Below are positions 42,395 to 52,190 of a stretch of DNA of 64,000 nt, piece by piece. The DNA is taken from contig CAVQZD010000002.1 in NCBI GenBank assembly GCA_963718375.1, forward strand, positions 1 to 64,000. Direction: 5' to 3'. Each line of letters starts with the position of its first letter. Position 1 is the stretch's first letter. The notes under the pieces were generated by a model. It worked only from the letters and a program-made list of their open reading frames with translations. It was not told where the DNA came from and did not search any database. The position numbers were made by a program, and so were the translations under genes. The DNA comes from RBG-16-64-13 sp963718375 (lineage in GTDB: Bacteria > Actinomycetota > Thermoleophilia > RBG-16-64-13).

Positions 42395-45300
42395 ATGCGG
42401 CTGAAGAGACGGACCCTCGGCGCGCTGCTCGGCGCGCTCATCTTCTTCTCCCTATTCCTTGCGACCTCGGGGTCGGTCTTTGCGACCACCTTCTACACGA
42501 CGAACTCTTCGACTGAGATCGGCACGGCGTACGAGAACGCTATAGAGCTGTCAGTGAAGGCGTACCCAGGCGGAGCGCCCGCTGCCGTGGTGACCAACGG
42601 AGAAGACTGGACGCAGTCGGCGGGCGCCAGCGTGCTGGCCCGAGCTTACGGTGGACCCCTGATCCTCTCCAACCCCGGGAGCCTCACGACGGGCGTCAGC
42701 AGCGAGGTGAAGCGCCTGAAACCGGCCGTGGTGTTCGCAGTGGGCCTGACGGAGAGCACGGCCGCCAGTCTGGACGCGGCGCTTGCCGGCCTGAGTCCTC
42801 GTCCCTGGGTGGTCAGATTGAGCGGCGCCAACGCCTACGAGACCTGTGCGGCAGTGGCACGACACGTGAAGTCCAAGTTGGGCGTCGCCTCGAAGGTGGT
42901 TGTCGTCCCTTCTGATTACTCCGGAGGGGTATTGGCCGGTTCGGCCATGGCAGCCGCCAACGGGTGGCCCATACTCCTGACGCCAGCAGCAGGGCCGTTC
43001 CCCCAGGTCTCGGCCAACGCGATCAGGGACATAGGCGCCACCTCGGGCATCGTCGTGGGCACGACCCTAAAGCCCGCCGTCAGCGGGTTCGGCGTGGAGA
43101 CGAACATCATGGGGACGGTCGCAGGCGACGACCCTGACGGACGGTTCAGTCTGTGCGCGAACACCGCTGAGTACGCCCGTGCCCGAGGGTACTCGAGCTA
43201 TTCGCGGTTGGGGATGACAGAGGCGTATGATCGGGTCGGCGGTATCGTCGTCTCTGCCTACGTCGCCCGAGACCGCGGAGTCCTGGTCTTGGCTGCTTCT
43301 GCCAGCATCCCCTGGCCTACCACCGATTTCATGCGTGAGCACGGCCGAGAGGTCTCCGAGGTGAGTATCGTCGGCCTCTCTTGGGGGCACGTGCGTGAGG
43401 TAAAGAGCAAGAACGCTGCCCGCGTAGACTCAGTCAGCCCCGGCAGTGGATGGGTGACCGGGGGGACGAAGGTGGTGGTCAAAGGCAGCGGTCTCGACTC
43501 AGCGAGCAGCGTCATCATAGGCAAGCAGGTCGTGCCGGCTGCCGATTGGCGGATCGACTCCAGCTCGCAGCTCACCATACTCGCGACCCCGAAGGCCTAC
43601 GGCGTGGGTCCGACGGAGGTGATAGTCCAGAACTACTGGAACCGGAGCCCCGCCACCGTCTCCGATCTGTACCGATATGTAGACGGCACTCCACCTCTTC
43701 CTGGCGAGACGGTGGTGAACGAGGCGATCAAGCAGTTGGGCGTGAGATACGTTTGGGCCGGCTCCACCCCCAGCGGCGGTTTCGACTGTTCAGGCCTCAC
43801 GATGTACGCCTACAAGCAGTTGGGCATATACCTGCCTCACTACTCTCGCGCCCAGGCGGGCTACGGCACGCCAGTGGGCAGTGACCAGCTGATGCCCGGA
43901 GATCTTGTGTTCTTCTCAGACCCCATAAGCCATGTGGGCATCTACGTGGGCGGAGGGTTGATGGTCAACGCTCCGCGGAGCGGTGATCTCGTGACCATCG
44001 AGAACGTCTACAGGTCCACCTATAACACGGCGCGGAGGATCATCTCGCCGTACACGTACTTCTCGGACGGCGACTCGAGGTTGTCTTTCACGGGCTCGTG
44101 GGGCGCCGAGACGTCGAGCGCGGCCGCGGACGGCAGTTTCCGCTATCTGAACTCGCCGGGGATGATCACCGTGAAGTTCAACGGCACGTATCTGAAGTGG
44201 CTGGCTACGACGGGTCCGCGCTACGGGAAAGCGAAGGTCACCGTGGACGGCGCGACGTCGGCCACAGTCGACCTATACAGCTCTACCAGTGAATACCAGA
44301 AGGCCGTGTGGACCACGGGCACGCTGAACCCGGGAGTGCACACCATAACCATCGAATGGACCGGCACTAAGAACGCGGCGGCTTCCTCGTACCGCGTGGA
44401 CGTTGATGCCTTCGATCTACTGGGGGCATTGGTGCAGGCCCCGAACCCCGTGCGCTATCAGGAGAGCGATCCGCGGTTGTCCTATCAGGGCACTTGGGCG
44501 AAGTGGTACACGCCCTCGGTCTCGAACGGCGTCTTCAACTACTCTTCCTCGGCCGGCAAGGCGACCGTCACCTTCGATGGCACCTACTTCGCATGGGTCG
44601 CCCAGACTGGGCCCATCTATGGAAAGGCGGGGGTGGCTCTCGATGGCGGGACGCCCAAGACGGTGGACCTGTACGCGGCGGCCTATGGAAGCCAGCAGAC
44701 GGTCTACTGCACGCCGCCTCTGGCGGAAGGGCCTCACACCGTCACCATAGAGTGGACCGGTACGAAGAACCCGGCAGCGACCAACGATCTTGTGAACGTC
44801 GACGCCATAGACGTCGTCGGCGATTTGACCGACGCCACCCTGCTACCGCCTGGGGCGGTGATCACTCGCTTCCAGCAGAACGACGGGCGTCTGGCTTACA
44901 GCGGCACCTGGGCACGGTGGTATGCGCGCACGGCCTCCGGGGGCAGCTTCGACTACGCCGATGCGCCGGCCAGGGTGAACATCGAGTTCGACGGACGGTA
45001 CCTTGCCTGGCTGGCGGACATGGGGCCGGTCTATGGCAAGGCCTCGGTCATCTTGGACAAGGGCACGCCGCAGACCGTCGATCTCTACGCCTCTACCTAC
45101 CGGGGCAAGCAGGTAGCGTACAGGACCGGTGTCCTACAGGAGGGCCATCACACCCTGACCATCGAATGGACCGGTGACAAGAACGCAGCCGCGAGCAACG
45201 ACACAGTGAACGTGGATGCCCTCGACCTGGTGGGCGCGCTCACCCAAGCGAGCGGTGGCTCCACGGGCGCAGTGACGCGCCACGAGGAGACGGATCCGCT

Positions 45301-46714
45301 GCTCGGTTACATGGGCTACTGGACCCCCGTGGGTGTCGCCGGTGCGTCAGGGGGGGCCAGCACGTATGTGGGGGCAGCGGCGAAGTTGGTGCTCGGTTTC
45401 AAAGGCACTTCGCTGAACTGGGTGGCTGAGAAGTCCAAGTACTACGGCATCGCCAAGGTGACTCTCGACGACAGACCCTCTGTGCAGGTTGACTTGTACA
45501 GCGCGGCCACCCTCTACCAGCAGACCGTCTACAGCACCGGCGAGTTGGGAGATGGCACACACACGCTCACCATCGAGTGGACAGGGTCGAAGAACCCTTC
45601 GGCCCTTGCGAACTGCATCGGCGTCGACGCGTTCGATGTCGCCGGCGAACTGGTGCAGGCGCCTGGGCTTACTCGACTCCAGCAAGATGCGGGCCAGATC
45701 GCATACGCGGGCAGTTGGGCTCCAAATCCCTGGGGAGTCCCGGCCTCGGGCGGCAGCTCCTACGTCACCAACACCTTCGGCTCGTCCGCGACCGTCAGGT
45801 TCAACGGCACCTACATAGGCTGGGTCACGAAGAAGAGCCCGTACTACGGTCGTGCGAAGGTGTTCTTGGATCAGAAGGCACCCGTGACCGTGGATCTCTA
45901 CGACTCCAACGAGGTCTGGCAGCAACGTGTGTGGAACAGCGGGTTCTTGCCGCCGGGTGAGCACACTCTCACTATCCAGTGGAGCTTCGGCAGGAACAAG
46001 TCGGCTCTGGACACCAACCTGAGCGTGGATGCGTTCGACATCGCGGGCTCGATCGAGCAGGCCGTGCCTACCGTCAAGCACGACACGTCCACGGTGGTCA
46101 TCGACCCGGGGCACCAAGCGTACGCGAACTCCGGCCTCGAGCCGGTCGGTCCGGGGTCGAGCACTATGAAGGCCAAGGTCAGCGCCGGTACTGCCAGCGT
46201 CAACACCGGAGCGCCGGAGAGCGCGCTGAACCTGGCGCTGGGCCTCAAGCTCAAGACCGTCCTGCAGGGATACGGCGTGAGCGTGGTCATGACGCGCGAG
46301 ACGGAGGCCGTGGACATCTCCAACGCCCAGCGTGCGCAACTGGCCAACCAGGCTGGTGGAGACGTGTTCGTCCGCATACATGCCGACGGCTCGACCGATC
46401 CCTCCGTTCACGGGATATTGGTCCTCTATCCGGCCACCATCGCAGGCTGGACAGATGACATCGCTTCGGAGTCCTTGCGCGGAGCCTCCCTCGCCCTCGA
46501 AGAACTGATCAAGGCCACCGGTGCCAAGAACCGCGGGCTCGGCGCGCGCAGCGATCTCGCGGGGTTCAACTGGTCGAACGTGCCGGTGTTCTTGGCTGAG
46601 CTCGGGCTCATGACCAACCCGGCCGAAGACGCGCTGCTGGCCACCGACTCATACCGCAACAAGTTGGTGTCGGGTCTTGCCAAAAGCATCCTCTGTTTCT
46701 TGGACTACTACTAA
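42395..46714 (+). CDS. multidomain cell-wall hydrolase: wall-binding repeats, NlpC/P60, five beta modules, Amidase_3
   Basis: A secreted 1439-residue protein. Signal peptide residues 1-30; cell-wall-binding type-2 repeats about 31-330; an IPT/TIG-like fold about 345-430 (VDSVSPGSGWVTGGTKVVVKGSGL); an NlpC/P60 peptidase about 440-545 with C465 in FDCSGLTMY and His in SHVGIYVG; five repeated beta-sandwich modules about 556-1228; and a C-terminal Amidase_3 domain with H1240 (VIDPGHQ), Glu in PESALNLAL, His in VRIHADG and Glu in LAELGLMTN. Both catalytic sets look complete, so it could cut both stem peptides and the glycan-peptide bond. ATG 42395 has GGAGG six bases upstream. Confidence 0.9.
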   Translation: MRLKRRTLGALLGALIFFSLFLATSGSVFATTFYTTNSSTEIGTAYENAIELSVKAYPGGAPAAVVTNGEDWTQSAGASVLARAYGGPLILSNPGSLTTGVSSEVKRLKPAVVFAVGLTESTAASLDAALAGLSPRPWVVRLSGANAYETCAAVARHVKSKLGVASKVVVVPSDYSGGVLAGSAMAAANGWPILLTPAAGPFPQVSANAIRDIGATSGIVVGTTLKPAVSGFGVETNIMGTVAGDDPDGRFSLCANTAEYARARGYSSYSRLGMTEAYDRVGGIVVSAYVARDRGVLVLAASASIPWPTTDFMREHGREVSEVSIVGLSWGHVREVKSKNAARVDSVSPGSGWVTGGTKVVVKGSGLDSASSVIIGKQVVPAADWRIDSSSQLTILATPKAYGVGPTEVIVQNYWNRSPATVSDLYRYVDGTPPLPGETVVNEAIKQLGVRYVWAGSTPSGGFDCSGLTMYAYKQLGIYLPHYSRAQAGYGTPVGSDQLMPGDLVFFSDPISHVGIYVGGGLMVNAPRSGDLVTIENVYRSTYNTARRIISPYTYFSDGDSRLSFTGSWGAETSSAAADGSFRYLNSPGMITVKFNGTYLKWLATTGPRYGKAKVTVDGATSATVDLYSSTSEYQKAVWTTGTLNPGVHTITIEWTGTKNAAASSYRVDVDAFDLLGALVQAPNPVRYQESDPRLSYQGTWAKWYTPSVSNGVFNYSSSAGKATVTFDGTYFAWVAQTGPIYGKAGVALDGGTPKTVDLYAAAYGSQQTVYCTPPLAEGPHTVTIEWTGTKNPAATNDLVNVDAIDVVGDLTDATLLPPGAVITRFQQNDGRLAYSGTWARWYARTASGGSFDYADAPARVNIEFDGRYLAWLADMGPVYGKASVILDKGTPQTVDLYASTYRGKQVAYRTGVLQEGHHTLTIEWTGDKNAAASNDTVNVDALDLVGALTQASGGSTGAVTRHEETDPLLGYMGYWTPVGVAGASGGASTYVGAAAKLVLGFKGTSLNWVAEKSKYYGIAKVTLDDRPSVQVDLYSAATLYQQTVYSTGELGDGTHTLTIEWTGSKNPSALANCIGVDAFDVAGELVQAPGLTRLQQDAGQIAYAGSWAPNPWGVPASGGSSYVTNTFGSSATVRFNGTYIGWVTKKSPYYGRAKVFLDQKAPVTVDLYDSNEVWQQRVWNSGFLPPGEHTLTIQWSFGRNKSALDTNLSVDAFDIAGSIEQAVPTVKHDTSTVVIDPGHQAYANSGLEPVGPGSSTMKAKVSAGTASVNTGAPESALNLALGLKLKTVLQGYGVSVVMTRETEAVDISNAQRAQLANQAGGDVFVRIHADGSTDPSVHGILVLYPATIAGWTDDIASESLRGASLALEELIKATGAKNRGLGARSDLAGFNWSNVPVFLAELGLMTNPAEDALLATDSYRNKLVSGLAKSILCFLDYY
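44063..46080 (+). repeat. five tandem ~130-residue beta-sandwich modules (coding)
   Basis: Five homologous segments begin near 44063, 44455, 44863, 45278 and 45670. Each has the order RLxYxGSW / small-residue turn / (V,I)xFxGTYxxWxAxxGPxYGKAxVxLD / VDLY / GxHTxTIEWTGxKNxxA / VDAxDxxG. The modules resemble carbohydrate- or protein-binding jelly rolls (seen by pattern, not tested) and link two hydrolase domains, perhaps as wall anchors or spacers. Confidence 0.8.
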
Positions 46715-46806
46715 GCATGGGGCACAATCTGCTGGTATCCTGGTGCGGCCGTTTCGAAGCATGAGCTCGGCCGATACCGGCCGGTAACGACGTTAGGAGA
46801 ATCGAG

Positions 46807-47427
46807 TTGCTGCTCGACCGAAAGAGGATCCGCAAGTGGGCCAAGTGGGTGGCCCTTGGGCTCGCAATCGCCTTCGCAGCCGGCTTTCTTCTGATCGGCG
46901 TGGGCTCTGGTTCCGGGGCGAACGTCTCTGAGATCTTCAACAGCGGGTGTAGCTCGGACAATACCGCGGATACGTCGACGGTGGGCGATGAGGTGCAGGG
47001 ATGGCTGGACGGACTGAAGGCGGATCCGACGAACACCGCCCTGATGCTCGAACTGGCGGACTACTACGAAGGCTTGTACAACGCCAGCCAGAACACCAGC
47101 ACCGAAAGTGCCGACAGCGCGGTCCAGTACTATGAGCAGGCTCTGGCGACCGACTCCAGCCTCAAAGTGGTGTACGTGGATCTGGGGCAGTTGTTCATCA
47201 AGCTCGGCAGGTTCGCCGACGCGGCCAGGGTGCTCAATCAAGCCACAGTCGTGGATCCCGAGAACCCGGATGTCTACCTTTACCTGGGCACGGCCCAGAA
47301 GTCGGCGGGCAATATAGGGGAGGCGATCCTCGCGTGGCAGAAGTACCTCGAGCTAGACCCCGACAGCCGGCAGGCGGGCGCCATCAGGACCGAGCTGGAG
47401 ACACTGATGACCACCAGCACCACTTAG
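46807..47427 (+). CDS. membrane-anchored tetratricopeptide-repeat protein
   Basis: A 206-residue protein with an N-terminal basic segment and one membrane helix (about residues 13-34), a short linker, and two to three TPR-like repeats (SAVQYYEQALATDSSLKVVYVDLG, DAARVLNQATVVDPENPDVYLYLG, EAILAWQKYLELDPDS). It likely scaffolds extracytoplasmic or membrane-linked protein contacts. TTG 46807 has AGGAG six bases upstream. No enzymatic motif. Confidence 0.78.
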   Translation: MLLDRKRIRKWAKWVALGLAIAFAAGFLLIGVGSGSGANVSEIFNSGCSSDNTADTSTVGDEVQGWLDGLKADPTNTALMLELADYYEGLYNASQNTSTESADSAVQYYEQALATDSSLKVVYVDLGQLFIKLGRFADAARVLNQATVVDPENPDVYLYLGTAQKSAGNIGEAILAWQKYLELDPDSRQAGAIRTELETLMTTSTT

Positions 47428-47530
47428 TAGGTGTAGGGCGGTAAATCGCGTACTATGTTTCTATGATGCGATGATTTTGGGGCGCGGGAGCATCTCCGAA
47501 GTCTGGACCTGAGAGGCGGAAGGGGAGACT

Positions 47531-47866
47531 GTGACTCTGTCTATCAGCACCGAGGCAAAGGGTGGCAACACGATCGTCCACGTGGACGGTGACCTGGACG
47601 TGTACACAGCCCCACGTCTCAAGGAGGCCCTGGAGCCTGCCCTATCGAGTGGTGGCTCAGTGGTGCTCGATCTGTCCGGAGTGCAATTCATCGACTCTAC
47701 CGCACTCGGCGTCCTGGTAGGCGCGCTGCAGCTCGCACAGGCCAATGGCGGCGTTCTACACCTGGTCGTGAGCGACCCCTTCCTGCTCAAGATCTTCCGC
47801 ATCACAGGCTTTGACGGGATGTTCTCCATGTTCCCGCGGTTGGAGGATGCTCTCTCCTCCGACTGA
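47531..47866 (+). CDS. STAS-domain anti-sigma factor antagonist
   Basis: A 111-residue SpoIIAA/RsbV-like protein. The conserved phospho-acceptor is S56 in VQFIDSTALGVLVGAL. Such proteins, when unphosphorylated, bind an anti-sigma kinase and free the sigma factor. No kinase or sigma gene is adjacent. GTG 47531 follows GGGGAG. It lies just before topA. Confidence 0.88.
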   Translation: MTLSISTEAKGGNTIVHVDGDLDVYTAPRLKEALEPALSSGGSVVLDLSGVQFIDSTALGVLVGALQLAQANGGVLHLVVSDPFLLKIFRITGFDGMFSMFPRLEDALSSD

Positions 47867-47947
47867 GCCGTTCGCACCGGCAGCCGCTTCTAGGCGTGGT
47901 ATTGTTCCCCCCGAAGCTGCTCACTCTTGCGCACTAGGAGACCCTGC

Positions 47948-50275
47948 TTGCAACTCATCATCACCGAGAAGAACGATGCCGCCAAGAAGATATCTGGCAT
48001 CCTCGCCGCAGGCGGAGTGGAGCACGGTTCTTATCTCAAGGTGGACTACTACAGCTATGACGACAAGTCGGGCCGCGCCACCACGGTCGTGGGTCTCAAA
48101 GGCCACGTCGTGCAGGTGGACTTCCCCCCCGAGTACTCAGAGTGGCGCAAAGTCGAGCCGCGGACGCTGATCGACGCTCCCCTGGTCAAGACGGAGAGTG
48201 CCAAGTCGGTGGTACGCACAGTCAAGAAGCTGGCAGCGGATGCGGACACGCTGGTCATCGCGACAGACTTCGACCGCGAGGGCGAGCTCATAGGTCTCGA
48301 AGCTCTCAACCTTGCCCTGGAGGAGAATCCCAAGCTGGTGAGGACGGTCCGCCGCGCCAGATTCTCGTCTTTGACCCCAGGGGAGATCACCAGCGCTTTC
48401 GAGAACCTGGACCAGCTATCCGAGCCGCTGGCGCGGGCTGCCGAGGCCCGGCAGGACATCGACCTGATCTGGGGTGCCACTCTCACGCGGTTCGTGTCGC
48501 TCGCTACTTCACGTCTGGGCAGCAGCTTTCTCAGCGTCGGCCGAGTGCAGACGCCCACCTTGGTGCTGGTGGCGGAGCGGGAGAAGGAGAGAAAGGCCTT
48601 CGTGTCCGAGCCGTTCTGGGTGGTCAGGATCGAGGTCGAGACGGATGGGCAGCGGTTCGGGGCCGTGCACAAAGAAGAGCGCTTCAGCGATGAGGCGAAA
48701 GCGACAGCCGTGTTCGAGAAGTTGGTGACGCCGGGTTCGATCACCGCCGTCAAGCAGACCTCCCGCAAGGTCCCCAGGCCCGCTCCTTTCAACACCACCA
48801 GCTTCACCAGTGCGGCCACTTCCCTGGGTTTCAGTGCCTCGGCGGCGATGCGCACCGCCGAGGATCTGTACATGGCGGGACACATCAGCTATCCGCGTAC
48901 GGACAATACCGTGTACCCGACTACGCTCGATCTGCGTGAGTCTCTCGGGATCCTCGCCGAAGGTGAGTTCGGTCAGGAGGCCGGTGAGCTGCTGGCGCGG
49001 CCGGAGCTACGGCCTAGCCGCGGCGAGAAGCGGACCACCGACCACCCGCCCATCTATCCCACCGGCGGCCCCCGCCGGAGCGAACTGGGAGACAGGGAGT
49101 GGCGCCTCTACGAGTTGGTCGCGCGGCGCTTCATGGCCACGCTCGCGGACGAAGCGGTGACCGAGTCGAACCGCATAGACCTGACGGTGAGCGACGAGCC
49201 CTTCTTCGCCCGTGGCAACCGGGTGGTGTCGCCGGGTTGGCTCGCCTACTACCCCTACAGCCGCCAGAAAGACCAGGAGCTCCCAGCGCTGCACGATGGA
49301 GACAAGGTCGATCTGGTGGACAAGCAGTTCGAGGCCAAGGAGACTCAGCCGCCGTCGCGCTACGGCCAAGGCACGCTCATCGAACTCATGGAGAAGAACA
49401 ACCTGGGCACGAAAGCGACGCGGCACGCCATCATCCAGAACCTATACGATCGCGGCTACGTGCACGGCAATCCGGTCGAGCCGACCTCCATGGGTATGAA
49501 GATGGCCGAAGCTCTACAGGAGTTCGCACCGCGCATAGCCTCGCCAGATATGACCGCGGAGCTGGAGAAGGACATGGACCTGATCGCCGTGCGCGATCTG
49601 ACCAAGGAGCAGGTGGTCACCATCTCGCGCGACCTGCTGCGCCAGGCCTATTCTTCGCTGGAGACCAACAAGGAAGCCCTCGCGGCCAAGATTTACGAGG
49701 GCATCACCGACGACCGCATCCTGGGAGATTGCCCCAAGTGCGGGGAGCACAAGATCCGGGTGATCCGGTCCAAGGCCACCAAGAAGCGCTTCGTCGGCTG
49801 TGAGGGCTACCCCGCGTGCGACCAGACATATCCGCTGCCCCAGCGGGGAGACATCATCAGCACCGAGGATGTGTGCCCTGAGTGCGGGACCCCCAAGATC
49901 AAGGTCTTGGGTGGGCGCCGCCCGTGGATACTCTGTCTTGACCCATACTGTCCGACGAAGGCTGAGTACAGAGAGAAGCAGGCGGCAAGAGCGGCGAGCG
50001 GCGAGACCACGGGGAAGCGGGGTAAGGCCAAGGGCAGCGCGGCCAAGGCGTCCACGACAAAGACCGCCGCGAAGAAGACGACTGCCAAGAAGACCGCCGC
50101 CGCCAGTAAGACGGTGGCCAAGACGACGACCGCCAAGAAGACGACTGCCAAGACGACGACCGCAAAGAAGACCACCGCCGGCAAGCGGACTCAGGCGACC
50201 AAGTCAGCCGTAGAGGAGCCGGTCGCCACAGTCTCCGTCGCGGAGGGGGGCGAATCCGAGGAGGCGTCGGCTTGA
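47948..50275 (+). CDS. topA: DNA topoisomerase I, archaeal-type with Lys-rich tail
   Basis: A 775-residue type IA topoisomerase that relaxes negative supercoils. Toprim motifs: QLIITEKNDAAKKI (E7) and ATDFDREGELIG. Catalytic Tyr is Y315 in GHISYPRTDNTVYP. Two zinc-ribbon segments follow (CPKCGEHK...CEGYPAC; CPECGTPK...CLDPYC), then a 100-residue tail of KKTTAKKTAA-type repeats. Sequence opening (VVGLKGHVVQVDFPPEYSEW) resembles archaeal topoisomerase I rather than the usual actinobacterial TopA. TTG 47948 has AGGAG seven bases upstream; upstream TTG at 47927 lacks one. Confidence 0.9.
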   Translation: MQLIITEKNDAAKKISGILAAGGVEHGSYLKVDYYSYDDKSGRATTVVGLKGHVVQVDFPPEYSEWRKVEPRTLIDAPLVKTESAKSVVRTVKKLAADADTLVIATDFDREGELIGLEALNLALEENPKLVRTVRRARFSSLTPGEITSAFENLDQLSEPLARAAEARQDIDLIWGATLTRFVSLATSRLGSSFLSVGRVQTPTLVLVAEREKERKAFVSEPFWVVRIEVETDGQRFGAVHKEERFSDEAKATAVFEKLVTPGSITAVKQTSRKVPRPAPFNTTSFTSAATSLGFSASAAMRTAEDLYMAGHISYPRTDNTVYPTTLDLRESLGILAEGEFGQEAGELLARPELRPSRGEKRTTDHPPIYPTGGPRRSELGDREWRLYELVARRFMATLADEAVTESNRIDLTVSDEPFFARGNRVVSPGWLAYYPYSRQKDQELPALHDGDKVDLVDKQFEAKETQPPSRYGQGTLIELMEKNNLGTKATRHAIIQNLYDRGYVHGNPVEPTSMGMKMAEALQEFAPRIASPDMTAELEKDMDLIAVRDLTKEQVVTISRDLLRQAYSSLETNKEALAAKIYEGITDDRILGDCPKCGEHKIRVIRSKATKKRFVGCEGYPACDQTYPLPQRGDIISTEDVCPECGTPKIKVLGGRRPWILCLDPYCPTKAEYREKQAARAASGETTGKRGKAKGSAAKASTTKTAAKKTTAKKTAAASKTVAKTTTAKKTTAKTTTAKKTTAGKRTQATKSAVEEPVATVSVAEGGESEEASA
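50030..50200 (+). repeat. low-complexity Lys/Thr/Ala repeat coding region of topA
   Basis: Irregular repeats of AAGACGACTGCCAAGAAG-type units encode the TTAKK-type tail of topoisomerase I. Units are 15-24 bases with several silent changes. Such tails bind DNA and are known in actinobacterial TopA. Likely variable in length between strains. Confidence 0.7.
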
Positions 50276-51037
50276 GCAAGGCCGGAGGCACTGGGGCGGC
50301 GGCCGGCGAGCCGGGTAGCGGATCCGACCGCGCGGCGGCCCGGGTGTTCGATGATCCGCCTGAGGACGCGACGCTGGATGAGTCCGTGCTCGCAGGGCTC
50401 GGCAGCGGGCTCGAAGGGGTCTTCATCAGCTTCGAGGGACTCGACGGCTCCGGCAAGTCCACTCAGATGGAGCTGCTGGCCGCGGCTTTGCGCGAGCGCG
50501 GCTACGTGGTCTTGGTCACCAGGGAGCCCGGCGGCACCCCGCTGGGCGAGGCGGTGAGGGACATGCTGCTCAATCCCAAGCACCATGGCATGTCGGCGCG
50601 TTCGGAGGCCCTGCTCTACGCGGCGGCCCGTGCGGAATTGGTGGAGCAGGTCATTAGGCCGGCTCTTGCAGGACGGACAGGTGGTCATCAGCGACAGATA
50701 CCTGGATTCGTCGCTCGCTTATCAAGGCTACGGCCGTGGACTCGGTCACGATGACATCGTGACCTTGAACGTGTGGGGCACGCAGTGTCTGTTCCCCGAT
50801 CTCACCATCTTCCTGGACCTCGACGATGAGGTGCGGGGCACTCGGCTAGATGCGGTCCCCGACAGGCTGGAAGCCGAAGATGAAGCCTTCCATCAGCGCG
50901 TGCGCGCAGGCTTCTACGAGCTGCTACAACTGCATCCGCACCGCATACGCAGGGTGGACGCCAACGGCGACGAGGCCGAGGTGCAGGAGAGAGTCCGGGC
51001 CTTGGTAGAAGGGGAGCTCGAGCTCTTCAGCCACTAG
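50272..51037 (+). CDS. tmk: thymidylate kinase, one frameshift
   Basis: dTMP kinase, required for dTTP synthesis. The P-loop is FEGLDGSGKST (about residue 57), followed by REPGGTPLGEAVR. The frame breaks near 50660-50672; beyond it DGQVVISDRYLDSSLAYQGYGRGLG (DR and substrate motif) and FLDLDDEVRGTRL continue to the stop at 51037. The gene is essential, so a sequence error is likely. TTG 50272 overlaps the topA stop; about 45 residues precede the kinase core, unusual, and a later start is possible. Confidence 0.88.
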
Positions 51038-51068
51038 AGTGACGGCCCCACGGGGTCAGGGAGGTTCA

Positions 51069-52190
51069 GTGGCGGGACTGTTCGCCGATATCGTGGGCCA
51101 GAAGATGGCGGTCACTATCCTCGACCGGGCGCTGCGGCAGGGAGCTTCACACGCCTATCTGTTCTACGGACCGCCCGGTGTAGGCAAGAGCGAGGCCGCT
51201 GTGGCTTTTGCCGCCGGCTTGGCCTGTCCCGAACGAGGCTGCGTCGAATGCAACAACTGCCAACGGGTACTATCCGGGGTCCATCCGGATGTGGAGGTCA
51301 TAGCTCCTGAGGGCAACTTCATCCGAAAAGACGAGATCACTGAGGTCAATCTGCATGCGGTCTATCGTCCTTACGAGGCCTGCGCCAAGGTATATATCTT
51401 CTTGGAGGCTGAGAGCTTCAACGACCAAGCAGCCAACGCCTTTCTGAAGACCCTGGAGGAGCCACCGCAGCACGTCCACTTCGTGCTGGTCACCGACCGA
51501 CCGGAGCGGATGCTGCCCACCATAGTCTCTCGCTGTCAGCCGGTAGCGTTCTCGCCCGTCCCTGTACCGGCGGTGACAGAGGTGCTCGTAGACCGTTGTG
51601 GTCTGAGCGAAGAGGAGGCCGCACTGATGGCTCGTGTCTCGGGGGGCAACCTGGCCTACGCAAGAGAGCTTGCTACCTCGGAGGCCGCTCGCATACAACG
51701 GGACACGCTGCTTGACCTTGGTCGGGACCTGCCGGGACTCGGACTCCTGGATACTGAGGTGGCGATAGACGATCTCATGGCCACCGTGGAGGCCAGGGCG
51801 AACGAGCGCACGGGGCAGCTGGAGGCGCAGCTCACCCAGGCACTGGAGTGGGCCGGGGACGCGCGTACCAAGGCCTGGCTAAAGAAGCGCCACGAAGATC
51901 GCGCGAAGAGGCAGCAGCGCCGCCTAGTCACCAGCGGTCTGCAGTTAGCCACCAGGACTCTGGCTTGTTGGTACAGGGACCTGGCTCTGGTCTCCGCGGG
52001 TGCGGAAGGCGGCGTGCACAATCTGGACCGGTTGCAGGAGCTGCGGACCCTGGGTTCTTCTTCCGGACCGCTGGCATATTCTGAAGCTGTGGTGGCCGTG
52101 AGCAAGGCCCAGGAGAGGCTCCGCTATAATGTTGATGCCCGATGCGCTATCGGGGACATGTTTCGTTCCATCAAGGAGGCCCTGAACTAG
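51069..52190 (+). CDS. holB: DNA polymerase III subunit delta'
   Basis: A 373-residue clamp-loader subunit. HAYLFYGPPGVGKSEAAVAFAAGLAC has a Walker A loop; four Cys of a zinc motif follow (CPERGCVECNNCQRV). The sensor segment FNDQAANAFLKTLEEPPQHVHFVLVTDRPERMLPTIVSRCQ (SRC motif) is typical. GTG 51069 has GGGAGG six bases upstream; GTG 51039 is possible but adds ten unconserved residues. Confidence 0.92.
   Translation: MAGLFADIVGQKMAVTILDRALRQGASHAYLFYGPPGVGKSEAAVAFAAGLACPERGCVECNNCQRVLSGVHPDVEVIAPEGNFIRKDEITEVNLHAVYRPYEACAKVYIFLEAESFNDQAANAFLKTLEEPPQHVHFVLVTDRPERMLPTIVSRCQPVAFSPVPVPAVTEVLVDRCGLSEEEAALMARVSGGNLAYARELATSEAARIQRDTLLDLGRDLPGLGLLDTEVAIDDLMATVEARANERTGQLEAQLTQALEWAGDARTKAWLKKRHEDRAKRQQRRLVTSGLQLATRTLACWYRDLALVSAGAEGGVHNLDRLQELRTLGSSSGPLAYSEAVVAVSKAQERLRYNVDARCAIGDMFRSIKEALN

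Noticed and set aside
44063..46080. Repeated segments considered as recent DNA duplication or mobile element
   Set aside because: Similarity is at protein level only; DNA copies are well diverged and in one reading frame.
50030..50200. Repeat array suggestive of CRISPR or VNTR
   Set aside because: Units are irregular, have no unique spacers and encode the in-frame Lys-rich tail of topoisomerase I.
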